This document shows, in pieces, positions 1 through 8,441 of a stretch of 64,000 nucleotides of DNA (the stretch's first letter is position 1; each line of letters starts with the position of its first letter). The DNA is from Rhodospirillaceae bacterium (lineage in GTDB: Bacteria; Pseudomonadota; Alphaproteobacteria; Dongiales; Dongiaceae). A program made the position numbers and the translations under genes. Location of the stretch: the NCBI GenBank assembly GCA_016712715.1, contig JADJQM010000001.1:949001-1013000 (forward strand), read 5' to 3'. Under the pieces are notes generated by a model. It did no database searches. It was not told the DNA's origin and saw nothing but the letters and a program-made list of their open reading frames with translations.

Positions 1-18
1 CCTCAAACCTTGCATCAT
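1..18 (-). CDS. tolB: TolB, first codons only (runs off left edge)
   Basis: Two in-frame ATG codons (at 18 and 15, minus strand) follow a GAGG ribosome-binding site about 8 bases upstream, and the frame is open to the edge. The call rests on position: tolB follows tolA in the tolQRAB order, and this is the first plausible start about 200 bases after the tolA stop. Only six codons are visible, so no domain supports it. TolB is the periplasmic beta-propeller that links the Tol complex to Pal. Confidence 0.4.
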
Positions 19-215
19 CGATTCTGCCTCATGATCTCTCGTGTAAAGACACCAGCCTCTTTACCTCGGGACTAGGTCAATTCTGTGATATCAAATCTCA
101 TTCTGTGTCTGCAAATGCACTCAATATTTCATTACTAACCCGGTTTTCCTTCTGGTGCATCTGACAAACACGCGAGGGCGACTTTGGTTCTGCCCTGCAC
201 CATCCGCAGCTCGAA

Positions 216-1124
216 TCAGTTCGCATATTGCGGGTCACAGCCAAAAGTAATGACCGGTTGCTCCTTCCCAGGGGGGAACTGGACACGTTGCGTAATGAAA
301 AAGGCCCGCCGGCAGGATTCGGCCACCATGCGGTATTTGGGATCACTCATGCGCCCCTTTTCCAGATAATCGACCGACAGAACCGTGCCCTGCCCGTCGA
401 ACTTGACCCGCACCATGGCGATGTATTGCGTGGGGTCCGGCAACGCGCCAACGTCCACTGCCCAATTCGAGCCAATCTGCTGGCCGATATTGTCGGCGTC
501 GGAAGCGCTCAGCGCGACCGCCGACAGTTCCGGGGTTTGGGGGCCCTCGCTCGGTTCGTCCGGTGCGGGTGCGGCCTTCTTCTCCGGCTTCTCCGGGGTA
601 GGTTCCGCAGCCTGATCCTGCAAGACGCTGGCAAGCAGACTGTCGAGTTCGTTGGTATCCTTTTTGGTCGGTTTCTTCTTCTTTTCTTCCGGCTTCTTCT
701 TGGGCTTTTCCTCGACCTTCTTCTCTTCCGGCTTTTTTTCCTCGGGCTTCTTCTCGATGGGCTTATCCTTGTCCGGCATGGCGACCGCCACTTCCTCCGG
801 CGCAGGCGGCGGCGGTGCGGCGGCGGGTTTCGGATTCTCCTTCGCAGCAGCCGGTTTGGCTTCCTTCTTGGGTGGCTCGACCTTCTGAGTCTTCTTCGGC
901 TTTTCGGTCAGTTTGTTTGATGCTTTGTCGACTTTGGGTGCCGCCGTGATATCGGAGATCAGCGCACCTTTCAGTCCCATCGGCTGCTCGATGAAGTCAT
1001 CCTGAAACAAATGCGGCACGCCGAACCAGGCGAACAAGAACAGCGTGATATGAAAGACCACCGAGGCGATCAGGCCTTGGTTGAGCTCAGGTTCGAAGCC
1101 AAGTTTCTCGGTCAGAAAATTCAT
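216..1124 (-). CDS. tolA: TolA, cell-envelope protein of the Tol-Pal system
   Basis: TolA is the inner-membrane protein that spans the periplasm and passes TolQR proton-motive energy to TolB-Pal during outer-membrane constriction. The 302-residue product has one N-terminal membrane helix (about residues 18-40). A long Lys/Glu/Pro/Ala-rich middle follows (about 75-190, many EKKPEEK-type units), typical of the extended TolA domain II. The C-terminal domain (about 205-302) is a compact TolA/TonB-like fold with two cysteines (AESCRRAF and FGCDP). The gene lies 4 bases after tolR in one operon. The identity is secure despite the low complexity of the middle, because tolQ and tolR precede it. Confidence 0.93.
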   Translation of the reverse strand: MNFLTEKLGFEPELNQGLIASVVFHITLFLFAWFGVPHLFQDDFIEQPMGLKGALISDITAAPKVDKASNKLTEKPKKTQKVEPPKKEAKPAAAKENPKPAAAPPPPAPEEVAVAMPDKDKPIEKKPEEKKPEEKKVEEKPKKKPEEKKKKPTKKDTNELDSLLASVLQDQAAEPTPEKPEKKAAPAPDEPSEGPQTPELSAVALSASDADNIGQQIGSNWAVDVGALPDPTQYIAMVRVKFDGQGTVLSVDYLEKGRMSDPKYRMVAESCRRAFFITQRVQFPPGKEQPVITFGCDPQYAN

Positions 1125-1128
1125 AACG

Positions 1129-1602
1129 CTAATTCGACTTCTTCTTTTCCGGCTCAGTGCTGGCTTTGGTGTCGGTCACGATGCCGACCTTGCTAAAACC
1201 ATTAGCCTGCAATTCCGCCAAAACTTGGGCAATGCCGTCCCAATTTGCCGCCGCATCGCCACGAACGTAAATGATCGTGTCCGGCTTGTTCATGGTGATG
1301 GCCTTCAGACGCGGCCCCACCTCCTCGATCCCGATCTGCGTTTCCTGCAGGAATACGGCGTTGTCACTGCGAACGGTCACCACGATCGGTTCTTCCGGGT
1401 TCGACATCGCCTCGGCGCTGGTCTTGGGCAATTCCACTTCGACACCCACGGTGAGCAATGGCGCCGTCACCATGAAGATGATGAGCAGCACCAGCATGAC
1501 GTCGACCATCGGCGTCACGTTGATGTCGGCCATCGGCGCGAACTTCCGGCGGCGCGAATGCCCGCGCGACGGGTGGCCGCCACCGCCGAGCTTGACGGCC
1601 AT
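1129..1602 (-). CDS. tolR: TolR, Tol-Pal proton-channel subunit
   Basis: TolR is an ExbD/TolR-family protein that forms the proton channel with TolQ in the inner membrane. The 157-residue product has one N-terminal membrane helix (about 28-48) containing the key aspartate in NVTPMVDVMLVLLII, and a periplasmic domain after it. A Gly/His/Arg-rich cytoplasmic N-terminus precedes the helix. The start overlaps the tolQ stop (TAATG), so translation is probably coupled. The C-terminal tail is Lys/Glu-rich. Confidence 0.95.
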   Translation of the reverse strand: MAVKLGGGGHPSRGHSRRRKFAPMADINVTPMVDVMLVLLIIFMVTAPLLTVGVEVELPKTSAEAMSNPEEPIVVTVRSDNAVFLQETQIGIEEVGPRLKAITMNKPDTIIYVRGDAAANWDGIAQVLAELQANGFSKVGIVTDTKASTEPEKKKSN

Positions 1603-2399
1603 TAGTGCTTCTCCTCGAGCTGGCGCGAGAGGATGGCACCGAACTCGCCGGCAAAGGCTTCGAGCCGGTTGCCATAGCGGTTGATGTCGCTGGAGAGCTT
1701 GTTATAGGCGAGCACCGCAGGGATAGCAGCAACCAGGCCCAGCGCTGTCGCAAACAAGGCCTCGGCGATACCGGGCGCCACGACAGCGAGCGTCGTGTTT
1801 TTCGATCCCGCGATGGCGGCAAAGCTGTTCATGATGCCCCAGACCGTGCCGAAGAGGCCAATGAATGGACCCGCGGAACCCACCGAGGCGAGGTAGCCCA
1901 TATAGCGTTCGATCTGATCCATCTCGCGGCCAAGCGTGATGTTCATGACCCGCTCGATGCGGTCCTGCAGATTCTCGCGGAGATGTTCGGAGGCCAGCAA
2001 TCCCTTGGCGGCCGACCGGCGCCATTCGCGCATGGCGGCGACGAAGATCGACGACATCGGATCCGCCGGGCGGTTCGAGATGCGGTCATAGAGTTCCTCA
2101 AGCGAGCCACCGGACCAGAAGGCTTCCTCGAACTGGCGGGCCTGTTCCCGGAGACGGCGGATACGGATGATCTTGTCGAAAATGATCGCCCAGCTCCAGA
2201 TCGATGCCATGAGCAGGAAAATCATGACACCCTTGACGATCCAGTCGGCCTGCAGGAATAGCGACCAGACCGAGAGGTCATGGGTGACGGCGCTGGGCAG
2301 TCCTGCGGCACCTTGCAAGGTTGCATCGACACCCTCGAGGGCATTGCCCGTGACCGGTGCGACCGGGGTAGCGGATGGTGCTGGTTGTTGCGGATCCAT
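1602..2399 (-). CDS. tolQ: TolQ, Tol-Pal motor subunit
   Basis: TolQ is a MotA/TolQ/ExbB-family inner-membrane protein and partner of TolR. The 265-residue product has the expected three membrane segments: one near residues 55-75, and a pair around 170-190 and 205-230. The conserved stretch GLFGTVWGIMNSF and the later IAEALFATALGL are typical of the family. The N-terminal 45 residues are Pro/Ala-rich and longer than in E. coli TolQ. It lies 20 bases downstream of ybgC and is coupled to tolR. Confidence 0.95.
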   Translation of the reverse strand: MDPQQPAPSATPVAPVTGNALEGVDATLQGAAGLPSAVTHDLSVWSLFLQADWIVKGVMIFLLMASIWSWAIIFDKIIRIRRLREQARQFEEAFWSGGSLEELYDRISNRPADPMSSIFVAAMREWRRSAAKGLLASEHLRENLQDRIERVMNITLGREMDQIERYMGYLASVGSAGPFIGLFGTVWGIMNSFAAIAGSKNTTLAVVAPGIAEALFATALGLVAAIPAVLAYNKLSSDINRYGNRLEAFAGEFGAILSRQLEEKH

Positions 2400-2419
2400 G
2401 GCTCTTCTTCACTTCTTCT

Positions 2420-2860
2420 TCAGGATGGAATGATGGGGGACAGCGCTGCGCGCAGATCGGCCGGCAACCGGACAGGCCGACCGTCGCGCCCCACGCAGGC
2501 AATGGTCACGTGCACGCGGCACAGTTCCTGGGCCTCGCGCCGGATTGATTGATCGAGATCGACAGTGGCGGCGCCCAGACCCGTGACGCTGGTGGAAACG
2601 TCCAGCGCATCATCGAGCTTCGCCGGCCGGAAATATTCGGCCGAAACACGGCGCACAGCCAGCATGATGCCGTCGCCTTCCATCATCACCGTGTGATGGA
2701 ATCCCGCTTCCCGCAGCATCTCGGTCCGCGCGCGCTCGGCAAATTTCAGATAGTTGGCGTAATAGACGATCCCGCCGGCATCCGTGTCTTCGTAGTAGAC
2801 CCGGATGGAGTGGTGGTGTTGCGTCGCCGATGCGTTGGCGTTCAAGGCGGTGAGAGTCAT
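2420..2860 (-). CDS. ybgC: YbgC-type acyl-CoA thioesterase
   Basis: This is a hotdog-fold thioesterase of the 4-hydroxybenzoyl-CoA thioesterase family, encoded as usual directly ahead of tolQ. The 146-residue product carries the family signature with the catalytic aspartate in YYEDTDAGGIVYYANYLKF (about residues 22-40). YbgC associates with phospholipid metabolism and the Tol operon; its natural substrate is uncertain. It is the first gene of the tol block after the inverted repeat that separates it from ruvB. Confidence 0.93.
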   Translation of the reverse strand: MTLTALNANASATQHHHSIRVYYEDTDAGGIVYYANYLKFAERARTEMLREAGFHHTVMMEGDGIMLAVRRVSAEYFRPAKLDDALDVSTSVTGLGAATVDLDQSIRREAQELCRVHVTIACVGRDGRPVRLPADLRAALSPIIPS

Positions 2861-2867
2861 CGAAACG

Positions 2868-2990
2868 CCCCCTCACCCCAACCCTCTCCCGCGAGGGGAG
2901 AGGGAGTTTCCATCGAGGTGTGGCATGAACCTGCCATAGCTTGCCAAAAGCCCCTCTCCCCTCGCGGGAGAGGGGTTGGGGTGAGGGGGT
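2868..2990. repeat. Intergenic inverted repeat with ~38-bp arms
   Basis: Two nearly perfect complementary arms (2868-2906 and 2951-2989) flank about 44 bases. They differ by one inserted C and an end base. Each arm also contains its own small palindrome around CTCCC-GCGAGG-GGGAG. The element fills the ybgC-ruvB gap. It resembles the short palindromic elements rich in CCCTCACCCC that are dispersed between genes in many GC-rich proteobacteria. It could fold into a very stable hairpin in a transcript from either strand, but no T-tract follows. Confidence 0.85.
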
Positions 2991-3008
2991 GACCGACGGG
3001 TCTCGCCA

Positions 3009-4067
3009 TCACAGTTCATCCTCCCCGATCGGCGGCCCCAGCAGATCCGCTTGCGCCGCATGGCTCGACGGCGTCAGCCCCAGATGCTTGAACCCGTTCA
3101 AGGTCAGCATGCGGCCGCGCGGTGTCCGCTGCAGCAGGCCCTGCTGGATGAGATAGGGCTCAATCGCATCCTCGATCGTGTCGCGCTGTTCGGAGAGCGC
3201 CGCCGCCATGGTTTCAACACCCACCGGCCCGCCGTCGTAATTCTCCGCGATGCAGGTGAGATAGCGCCGATCCATCGCATCGAGGCCGATCTGGTCGACC
3301 TCCAGCCGGGTCAGTGCCGCATCGGCGAGCTTCGCATCGACACGGCCGACCTTGGCCACCACGGCGAAATCCCGCACGCGGCGCAGCAGGCGACCGGCCA
3401 CGCGCGGTGTACCACGCGCGCGCCGCGCAATCTCCATGGCGCCGCTATCGGCCAGATCGAGACCCAGCACACGGGCGCCGCGGCGAACGATCAACTCCAA
3501 CTCGTCATGGGTATAGAAGTTAAGCCGCAGCGGAATGCCGAAGCGCTCGCGCAGCGGCGTCGAGATCAGCCCGGCGCGGGTGGTCGCGCCGACCAGCGTG
3601 AACGGCGGCAGGTCGATCCGCATCGAGCGTGCCGCCGGCCCCTCGCCGATGATGAGGTCGAGCTGGAAATCCTCCATCGCCGGATAGAGAATTTCCTCGA
3701 CCGCGGGGTTCAGCCGGTGAATCTCGTCGATGAAGAGCACGTCGCGCGGCTGCAGGTTGGTGAGCAAGGCAGCAAGGTCCCCTGCCCGCGCGATCACCGG
3801 ACCGGAAGTGGCACGGAAACCGACGCCCAATTCACGCGCCACGATCTGCGAGAGGGTCGTCTTGCCAAGACCCGGCGGTCCATAGAACAGCGCATGATCC
3901 AGCGCCTCGCCACGGGACTTCGCGGCTTCGATAAATATGCCCAGATTCTCGCGCAGCTTCTGCTGGCCGATGAACTCGGTGAGGACCAGCGGTCGCAGGC
4001 TCTGCTCGGGATGATCTTCCGGCGCCTGATCCGGCGCCACCATGCGCGTCGTCTCTATCGAGCTCAC
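3009..4067 (-). CDS. ruvB: RuvB, Holliday-junction branch-migration ATPase
   Basis: RuvB is the AAA+ hexameric motor that drives branch migration with RuvA during recombinational repair. The 352-residue product has Walker A (GPPGLGKTT, about residue 65), Walker B (LFIDEIHRL), sensor 1 (GATTRAG) and a C-terminal winged-helix domain ending in RGRMLTLNGFKHLG. The start overlaps the ruvA stop by 4 bases. The length matches the family. Confidence 0.97.
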   Translation of the reverse strand: MSSIETTRMVAPDQAPEDHPEQSLRPLVLTEFIGQQKLRENLGIFIEAAKSRGEALDHALFYGPPGLGKTTLSQIVARELGVGFRATSGPVIARAGDLAALLTNLQPRDVLFIDEIHRLNPAVEEILYPAMEDFQLDLIIGEGPAARSMRIDLPPFTLVGATTRAGLISTPLRERFGIPLRLNFYTHDELELIVRRGARVLGLDLADSGAMEIARRARGTPRVAGRLLRRVRDFAVVAKVGRVDAKLADAALTRLEVDQIGLDAMDRRYLTCIAENYDGGPVGVETMAAALSEQRDTIEDAIEPYLIQQGLLQRTPRGRMLTLNGFKHLGLTPSSHAAQADLLGPPIGEDEL

Positions 4068-4684
4068 TGGCTGAGCTCCTTGAGGCCCTTGAGGATCAGG
4101 TCATTGAGCGGTGCAGCGGCGCCCTCTTTCTGCATCACCTTGGCAACCGCGCCATAGGCTTCGGCGCGGCGATAGCCGAGATTGACCAAGGCAGAGACGG
4201 CGTCGTTCATCGGCCCATCGGCGCCATTCACGGGCACCGCGTCACCTGCGCTGCCGGCAGTCAGCGCAGCACCCAGATTGATGCCGCCGGCCTTGTCCTT
4301 CATTTCGGAGACGACGCGCTGCGCCAGCTTGGGGCCCACGCCATTGGCACGGGCGACCGCCGCCTTGTCCTGTGCCGCGACCGCGCGCGCCAGCTCATCT
4401 GGCGCCAGGACCGAGAGAATGCTCAGCGCCACCTTGGCGCCGACGCCCTGCACATTGAGCAGCGCCCGGAACCAGTCGCGCTCAACCGTCTCAGCAAAGC
4501 CGAACAGCGAGATCGCATCTTCCCGCACATGGGTGTCGATCAACAAGCTGACAGCGGAGCCCCGCGCGCCCAGGCGACCCAACGTCTTGCCGCTGGCATG
4601 GACCACATAACCTACGCCACCGACGTCAATAATGGCGGCGTCGGACGCAACGCTGTCGACGATGCCTGTGAGCTTGCCGATCAA
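4064..4684 (-). CDS. ruvA: RuvA, Holliday-junction DNA-binding subunit
   Basis: RuvA binds the four-way junction and loads RuvB. The 206-residue product starts with the OB-fold MIGKLTGIVDS, has the helix-hairpin-helix region (LLNVQGVGAKVALSIL and ANGVGPKLAQRVVSEM, about 70-130), a flexible linker, and the RuvB-contacting C-terminal domain (about 160-206). It overlaps ruvC and ruvB by 4 bases each, so the three genes are translationally coupled. Confidence 0.96.
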   Translation of the reverse strand: MIGKLTGIVDSVASDAAIIDVGGVGYVVHASGKTLGRLGARGSAVSLLIDTHVREDAISLFGFAETVERDWFRALLNVQGVGAKVALSILSVLAPDELARAVAAQDKAAVARANGVGPKLAQRVVSEMKDKAGGINLGAALTAGSAGDAVPVNGADGPMNDAVSALVNLGYRRAEAYGAVAKVMQKEGAAAPLNDLILKGLKELSQ

Positions 4685-5196
4685 CGGGCAACCTCACGGA
4701 AATCCTGGGCGCCCCATTTGCCCAGCGTCCCCATGTGATGGGCGTGGCAGATCGCGACAGCCAGGGCGTCGGCGGCATCAGCGCTTTTTTCATCTCGGGC
4801 GGCAGGGAGGAGGACGCCGACCATCATCTGCACCTGCGTCTTGTCGGCGTGCCCAGCGCCCACAACAGATTTTTTCACGAGATTGGCCGGGTACTCAGCG
4901 ACGCGCAGCTTGTAGAGTGCCGGCGTCAGCAGCACGACACCGCGCGCCAGCCCCAGCTTCAGGGTCGAACTCGGGTTCTTGTTGACGAAGGTCTCCTCGA
5001 CCGCCGCCTCGTCCGGCTGATGCAGGTCGATCACCGCGCGCAAGCCGTCATGGATTTCGACGAGGCGCTCCGACAGTGGTGATTTGGCAAGCGTATTCAC
5101 GACGCCCGCGGCCACGAATGAAAGCCGCGAGCCGACGGCGTCGATGACGCCCCAGCCGGTATGCTGCAGACCGGGATCCAGTCCGAGAATTCGCAT
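4681..5196 (-). CDS. ruvC: RuvC, Holliday-junction resolvase
   Basis: RuvC is the RNase H-fold endonuclease that cuts Holliday junctions. The 171-residue product shows the acidic active-site set: the first Asp in LGLDPGLQHTGWG, Glu in VEETFVNKN, and the C-terminal Asp pair in KSADAADALAVAICH. It is the first gene of ruvCAB and lies 26 bases after yebC on the same strand. Confidence 0.96.
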   Translation of the reverse strand: MRILGLDPGLQHTGWGVIDAVGSRLSFVAAGVVNTLAKSPLSERLVEIHDGLRAVIDLHQPDEAAVEETFVNKNPSSTLKLGLARGVVLLTPALYKLRVAEYPANLVKKSVVGAGHADKTQVQMMVGVLLPAARDEKSADAADALAVAICHAHHMGTLGKWGAQDFREVAR

Positions 5197-5222
5197 GCGG
5201 CAAGCAGTCCTTACGTTGCCTA

Positions 5223-5972
5223 TCAGGCCGTCAGCTTGGCCAGGGTTTCTTCCGACACTTCGAAATTGGCGCTGACGGTCTGGACGTCGTCATTGTCCTC
5301 CAGCGTGTCGATCAGCTTGAACAGGGATTCGGCGACATCGCCATCAACCGGGGCCGTGGTGACCGGACGCCATTGCAGGCGCGCTTCCTTGGCGTCCTTG
5401 AACTTGGCCTCGAGCGCGTCGCGCACGGTCGCAAAATCCTCCGTGGCGCAGGTGATCTCGTGGGTCTCGGCATCGGATTCGACATTGTCGGCGCCGGCAT
5501 CGAGTGCGGCTTCAAACATGGCATCGGCACTGGCCACCTTGGCCGGATAGCGGATGACGCCCTTGCGCTCGAACATGAAGCTGACCGAGTTGGTTTCACC
5601 CAGATTGCCGCCCGCCTTGGCAAAGGCGGTACGGACTTCGGTCGCCGTCCGGTTCCGGTTGTCGGTCAGGGCCTCGACGATCACGGCGACGCCGCCCGGG
5701 CCGTAGCCTTCGTAGCGGACCTCGTCATAGGCCGTCATGTCCTCACCCCCGGCGCCGCGCTTGATGGCGCGTTCCATGGTGTCCTTGGGCATGTTGGCAT
5801 CGCGGGCGGCCAGGATGGCGGCACGCAGGCGTGGATTGGTCGCCGGGTCGGGCGAACCCATCTTTGCCGAGACGGTCAACTCCCGGATGATCTTGGTGAA
5901 GACCTTGGCGCGCTTCGCATCCTGCGCACCCTTCCGGTACATGATGTTCTTAAATTGGGAATGGCCAGCCAT
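5223..5972 (-). CDS. yebC: YebC/PmpR family protein
   Basis: This is a YebC-family protein. Members act as DNA-binding transcription factors or, by more recent work, help ribosomes through stall-prone sequences. The 249-residue product starts MAGHSQFKNIMYRKGAQD and has the typical NPRLRAAI and MERAIKRG segments, followed by the acidic C-terminal domain. It heads the ruvCAB stretch as in many bacteria. The upstream 315-base gap probably contains its promoter. Confidence 0.93.
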   Translation of the reverse strand: MAGHSQFKNIMYRKGAQDAKRAKVFTKIIRELTVSAKMGSPDPATNPRLRAAILAARDANMPKDTMERAIKRGAGGEDMTAYDEVRYEGYGPGGVAVIVEALTDNRNRTATEVRTAFAKAGGNLGETNSVSFMFERKGVIRYPAKVASADAMFEAALDAGADNVESDAETHEITCATEDFATVRDALEAKFKDAKEARLQWRPVTTAPVDGDVAESLFKLIDTLEDNDDVQTVSANFEVSEETLAKLTA

Positions 5973-6287
5973 CGATCCGTTCCTGAACGCAAAACCTAGT
6001 GTGGACTATCGGCAAATCCTGACCAGATATTGGGATCGGGCGCCATCCTTAGGGCGACGCTAGACCGCGAATATGGCAGGATTTTGACGCCTTTTAGCAC
6101 AATTCGCCCGCCTGCCAAGCCCAGCGGGCAGCCAGACGGCCAGATGATCGACCTCACACCCCGATCTGCCGGTTTCCAACGATTTTGACCCTTCCGCCGC
6201 AAAATTCATGACTCGTTTACGGAATGCTCCGTATAGCCTTTAACGATTGGCGCCGATTCGCGCCAACTCAGGTAAGCGAGGTCATGA
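5973..6287. other. Divergent intergenic region with two inverted repeats
   Basis: No gene is visible in these 315 bases between yebC (minus) and a small gene (plus). Two palindromes lie close to the plus-strand start: TACGGA-ATGC-TCCGTA at 6218-6233 and TTGGCG-n8-CGCCAA at 6247-6266. The second ends about 20 bases before the start codon, so it could be an operator or a leader hairpin. Confidence 0.6.
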
Positions 6288-6554
6288 ATGTCCCGCACGA
6301 TCCGGGAACCCGGAAGTAACAGCCAGAGTGTCGATCTGGAGGCGGAAATCCGTCGCATGGCGGAGTTTGTCACCCAGGTCGCCCGCCAGATGGGTCTGGA
6401 AGGTGTGACAGGCGCCTTGACGATTGTCGGCGATGGCGAGCCGCGCGCTTGTGACCGGGTTCACGACATGGCCCGCCAGTTCATGAGCCGGGCCGAGCAG
6501 ATGCAGAACGAAGTCGACCGATTTATGGCCGTCGCTGGCAGCAAGCGCGGCTGA
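6288..6554 (+). CDS. Small conserved-looking helical protein, unknown function
   Basis: I do not recognise this 88-residue soluble protein. It is mostly helical by composition, with no signal peptide or membrane segment, and has a short central hydrophobic stretch (VTGALTIVGDGE). Met and Gln in the C-terminal half suggest an amphipathic helix. The start follows a GGTAAGCGAGG Shine-Dalgarno-like stretch. A competing ATG 5 bases upstream stops after 11 codons. It stands alone between yebC and the convergent ymdB. Confidence 0.6.
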   Translation: MSRTIREPGSNSQSVDLEAEIRRMAEFVTQVARQMGLEGVTGALTIVGDGEPRACDRVHDMARQFMSRAEQMQNEVDRFMAVAGSKRG

Positions 6555-6741
6555 CCAGCCCAAGGCGGATCCTGCCCCTGCAAGCTGGACGACATGCCTC
6601 ACGCATTGCCTCGGGCACTACGCAAGCGTTTGGCATCGCCACGAAAGCCCGTCCCCAAGTTAAGCCATGCAACCTGACCGATTTTGGTCAAGGATCTGTC
6701 AAAGCATTGTGAACATGGGTAATAATGGGCAAGCGGGCGGT

Positions 6742-7574
6742 TCAGCCAAGCGCCGACGCGGCCGCCTTTGGCATCGCGGCAGAGAGCTTTCCGCCCAACC
6801 TCACCGGCTCGATGCGCCGCGCAAGACCCGTCGCTTCATCTGTTTCAACGAGCACACCACACAGCGTGCCTGCGCCGTTGGCTGGGCTCAGTCGCTCGGT
6901 AGGTAGCTTCCTGGTGAACCTCAGGACCGGCGCCGTCTTTTCCATGCCGATCACGGAATCATAGTCACCGCACATCCCGGCATCCGATTGGTAGGCAGTC
7001 CCCTTTTCCAGGATCATGTGATCTGCGGTCGGGACATGGGTATGCGTTCCCACTACAAAAGAAGCGCGCCCATCCACGAAATGGCCAAATGCCATCTTCT
7101 CGCTGGTGGCCTCGGCATGGAAATCGAACATGATCGCGTCGGCATTCCCGCCGAGGCGGTACGTCTTGAGCAATGCCTCGGCCGCCGCGAAGGGATCGTC
7201 CAGCGGGTCCATGAACAGGCGACCCATCAGATTGGCGACCAGGATTTTTTGCCCCGGGCGGTCTGGAACAGGCCGGCACCCTTACCTGGAGTGCCGATTG
7301 GGAAGTTCACCGGGCGCAGAAGGCGGGGCTCACTCCCGATAAACCCGACTGTCTCCTTCTGGTCCCAGACATGGTTTCCAGTGGTCGCACAGTCGACGCC
7401 ATGGGCGAACAGATCGGCACATAGTTTCTGGGTGATGCCGAACCCGCCAGCCGCATTCTCGACATTGGCGACGACAAAGTCGATCGCGAGGTCTCGGCGG
7501 AGCTGTGGCAGGCGCTCCACCACCACATCGCGGCCAGCGCGGCCGACCAGATCTCCCAAGAACAACAAATTCAT
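6742..7574 (-). CDS. ymdB: YmdB-family metallophosphoesterase, single-base frameshift
   Basis: YmdB-family proteins are calcineurin-like phosphodiesterases. Bacillus YmdB hydrolyses 2',3'-cyclic nucleotides. The N-terminal part (start 7574) carries NLLFLGDLVG, NVENAAGG and TTGNHVWDQ. The C-terminal part carries DFHAEATSEK and VVGTHTHVPTAD. All are metal-binding motifs of the family. The frame breaks at the T6 run 7245-7250 (A6 in the mRNA): seven A would restore GKKILVANLMGR. The joined protein would be about 277 residues, the normal family length. The start was chosen so the protein begins MNLLFLGD. It lies 4 bases after fau. Confidence 0.85.
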
Positions 7575-7578
7575 AACG

Positions 7579-8176
7579 TTACGTTTCTTTTCTAATATCA
7601 AACTTGAAGACTGAGCGATCCGTGACGATCAGATCCAGCGGCTGGTCGAAGCTGCCCCGGGGCACGAATGGCACCTCTTGCGCCGCATAGGCAACGCCAA
7701 CAGCAACAGCATGCGCCTCGCTCCGCAGCTTGGCCAGCGTGCGGTCATAAAAACCGCCACCATACCCAAGGCGATATCCGTCAGGGTCGAAAGCCAGCAG
7801 CGGGACCAAAAGGATCGTCGGTACGACTTCCCGGAGCGCCGACCGGCGGCGTCATGACCCGGAAGCTGCCCAGGATCATCTCGTCATCTGGATGCCAGCG
7901 GCGGAACACGAGCGGCGCGTCCTTGGCGACCACGACCGGCAGGCCGACCGGATGCCCTTCGCCATGGAAGTGGGCCAATGCCGGGCGCAGATCTATTTCG
8001 CCTTCGAGGGGCCAGTATCCGGAAATGGCGATGCCGGGTGGCATTGGCAAAGCCTCTATCAGATGCTGCTTGAGCGCTTCTCCCGCATAGGGGTTCGCCT
8101 GCCAGGCGACATCGCGCGTCGCAAATGCTTCTCGTCGAAGATTTTTTTTAAAATCAATAAGTTCCTGTGAATCCAT
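7579..8176 (-). CDS. fau: 5-formyltetrahydrofolate cyclo-ligase, single-base frameshift
   Basis: This enzyme converts 5-formyl-THF to 5,10-methenyl-THF using ATP. The N-terminal piece begins MDSQELIDFKKNLRRE (start 8176) and includes the phosphate-contacting KKNLR. The C-terminal piece has the signature DPDGYRLGYGGGFYDRTL. The frame changes at the CCC run 7830-7832: removing one base restores PEVVPTILLVPLLAFDP. The joined length is about 199 residues, normal for the family. The location downstream of zapA and 6S RNA is the classic one. Confidence 0.88.
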
Positions 8177-8216
8177 AGACTGAGATCTTACCGACTGTTG
8201 ATCGATCAAGCAGCAA

Positions 8217-8261
8217 ACAGCCGCGCCAATGATCGATCTTGTCGATCACTGGCGCGGCTGT
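8217..8261 (-). terminator. Strong hairpin terminator after 6S RNA
   Basis: A 20-base-pair stem (8217-8236 with 8242-8261) has a 5-base loop and a single G-U pair in the minus-strand transcript. It is followed on the minus strand by TTTGCTGCTTG, a modest U-rich tail. It lies just downstream of the 6S RNA and upstream of fau, so it probably ends most 6S transcripts while allowing some read-through into fau. Confidence 0.8.
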
Positions 8262-8265
8262 GATG

Positions 8266-8436
8266 AGGTGGGCGGTGCCACCTGGGCCGTTCGCACGTAT
8301 GAATCCTCCGTGGCCTGCCTAAGCAGGTGGGCACCGTATATCCGAGACCACGGTCTCGGTAGGGACAGCTCCCTAGAGGTTAGAATTGGCCTCAGGGATT
8401 ACCCGGCTTGCGAACCCTGCAGCGCTCCGCCCAGAC
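8266..8436 (-). ncRNA. ssrS: 6S RNA
   Basis: 6S RNA mimics an open promoter and sequesters the housekeeping RNA polymerase. Support is positional and structural. The gap lies exactly between zapA and fau, the classic 6S location. The minus-strand sequence folds end to end, with the 5' CTGGGCGG pairing with the 3' CCGCCCAC, and GTGCCCACCT pairing with AGGTGGCAC. Loops between the arms leave a large interior region. No ORF fits. Ends are approximate, good to about 10 bases. Confidence 0.75.
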
Positions 8437-8441
8437 GGTAC

